A DNA stretch of 64,000 bases. It comes from an uncultured Granulosicoccus sp. GTDB lineage: Bacteria > Pseudomonadota > Gammaproteobacteria > Granulosicoccales > Granulosicoccaceae. The stretch spans positions 124,001-188,000 of the forward strand of contig CANMQI010000007.1 of NCBI GenBank assembly GCA_947499955.1, given 5' to 3'. The notes beneath the pieces are model-generated. The model had not been told where the DNA came from. It worked only from the letters and a program-made list of their open reading frames with translations, and searched no databases. Positions within the stretch are counted from its first letter, which is position 1, and every line of letters begins with the position of its first letter. Shown here one piece after another: positions 63,106 through 64,000 of this stretch. The translations under genes were made by a program, and so were the position numbers.

Positions 63106-63659
63106 CCTCGGTCCTCCAGGTCAGACAGTTCAGCGGCCAGTTCCTCTTCAATGCTGTCCGGACTGAATTCTCGATTGAGTTGATCGCTTTTGCGATTGAA
63201 CAACAGGAAAAGCGCCTTGATACCCAGCAGCACGGCTGCAAGAGCAAACACTGCCATGGCCAGCAACCATAGAGCCTGAGGGTAGACAAGCGGTGTTGCC
63301 CAGGGTGTTTGTGCAACCGAGTAAAACAGTTGTGTTTCCTTGAATGTCCTTATCGTGAAAGTCAGAAGAAACAGGGACAGCAAAGCAAGAGTCACCGCCG
63401 CAAGAGCATTGATGAACGCTTGCAGGCGAACCGGCATCTTGCGATGTAGCAGGTTGATACGGATGTGAGCCTGTTCGATCACCGCCACGGTAAAACACAG
63501 TGGCGCTCCTATGGCTATTGCGTAGCCGGAGAGTTCGTCGACTCCTGCCAGTGAATGGCTGAACACTTTTCGCAGAATGGTTTCAAGGGCGATGACGATG
63601 CAAAGCACCGTCATCATCAGGCCGAAGAGGATGGCCGCAAATCTTGAAAAGGTAGACAT
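63102..63659 (-). CDS. dctQ: TRAP transporter small permease (DctQ)
   Basis: The 185-residue protein has four membrane helices. The DctQ signature LAGVDELSGYAIAIGAPLCF lies in the region of the second helix, followed by HIRINLLHRKMP and AVTLALLSLFLLTFTI. An acidic C-terminal tail of about 30 residues (SPDSIEEELAAEL) is longer than usual. It pairs with DctM; translational overlap with dctM confirms one operon. Confidence 0.93.
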   Translation of the reverse strand: MSTFSRFAAILFGLMMTVLCIVIALETILRKVFSHSLAGVDELSGYAIAIGAPLCFTVAVIEQAHIRINLLHRKMPVRLQAFINALAAVTLALLSLFLLTFTIRTFKETQLFYSVAQTPWATPLVYPQALWLLAMAVFALAAVLLGIKALFLLFNRKSDQLNREFSPDSIEEELAAELSDLEDRG

Positions 63660-63684
63660 GACTATCTATCTCCGGCGTGCGGAA

Positions 63685-64000
63685 TCAAAGACCCAGTTGA
63701 GCACCTACGGTGGCCATCCAGTCCGCTTCGCAGCTGGGGTTGACTTTATTGCACTGCGCCGACCAGCCTGGCAGTGATGTCTCTACCAGTGCTTGTTTTA
63801 CGGCGTCAAGGTCGGCATCAGACACTTCTGCTGCTGACAATGAGTAGGGTTTTCCATGAGTACAGGGCTCCGCACCCGTGTTGCAGTTCATGGCATCGGT
63901 GTACAGCTCTTCAGAGTATGTCCAGACATCATCGACCAGCGAATCAATGGCTGACTCAAGTTGCTCTTGCTGGTCAGCGTTCAGTTCGTTCCAGCTGTCC
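63685..64000 (-). CDS. dctP: TRAP transporter substrate-binding protein DctP (C-terminal part)
   Basis: The frame is open to the window end and reads DSWNELNADQQEQLESAI, a conserved helix of DctP-family binding proteins, then TGAEPCTHGKPYSLSA and AQCNKVNPSCEADWM before the stop. The gene therefore begins outside the window. It supplies the periplasmic receptor for the DctQM permease that follows 25 bp later. Two close Cys residues near the end may form a disulfide. Confidence 0.85.
   Translation of the reverse strand, partial: DSWNELNADQQEQLESAIDSLVDDVWTYSEELYTDAMNCNTGAEPCTHGKPYSLSAAEVSDADLDAVKQALVETSLPGWSAQCNKVNPSCEADWMATVGAQLGL

Overview
The window (about 57% GC in its ordinary parts) looks like chromosomal DNA of a marine or sediment gammaproteobacterium. 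The reasons are the DctPQM-type TRAP transporter, several Asp/Ser/Gly-rich lipoproteins, a cytochrome P460 lipoprotein, an isoquinoline-1-oxidoreductase-like molybdenum enzyme and an OmpR/PhoP-type two-component pair. The genus cannot be fixed from the sequence; a Granulosicoccus-like lineage is only a guess from the style of the lipoproteins.

Layout. (1) 1-4657: periplasmic and lipoprotein genes (P460, amidohydrolase, Asp/Gly-rich lipoprotein). (2) 4658-13523: a cassette bounded by near-identical 185-bp direct repeats. It carries a complete type I Wadjet system (jetABCD) and a decayed hipBA pair. (3) 13522-19312: a PLD-nuclease/SF2-helicase/DUF3427 gene, a 359-bp tandem duplication built from gene fragments, and a Fic-family gene behind an array of repeated operator-like sites. 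(4) 19674-24521: ordinary genes (PepSY protein, small membrane protein, response regulator and histidine kinase, DUF3500 protein, HupE-like N-terminal domain protein). (5) 24522-52300: a large defence island holding XRE regulator plus YhcG-type nuclease, type I restriction-modification hsdM-hsdS-hsdR with an AbiE toxin-antitoxin pair between hsdS and hsdR, two GIY-YIG nucleases, McrBC with DUF4357 and EVE-like domains, an endonuclease I lipoprotein, an unassigned four-gene membrane operon with a MotA/ExbB-like (ZorA-like) and a MotB/ExbD-like protein, a GmrSD-type DUF262/HNH nuclease, remnants of a UvrD-like helicase and of a second mcrC, and an HNH nuclease. (6) 52301-64000: metabolic and regulatory genes (SDR epimerase, lipoproteins, two-subunit Mo-hydroxylase with an HxlR regulator, LysR regulator with an Asp/Glu racemase, and a TRAP transporter running off the window end).

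A dispersed repeat with two inverted perfect or near-perfect DnaA boxes recurs at 4658, 13339, 24989, 52191 and 59793, with degenerate copies near 26939 and 54250. All are in the same orientation, and most lie at the edges of the accessory modules. Several modules also carry scars of recombination: an hsdR 5' remnant left of AbiE, an mcrC 3' remnant 8.7 kb downstream of mcrC, and helicase 5' remnants on both sides of the Fic gene. The region reads as a hotspot where defence modules have been swapped between repeats. The best candidate for an undescribed system is the four-gene membrane operon at 43707-48272, together with the GmrSD-like gene that follows it.
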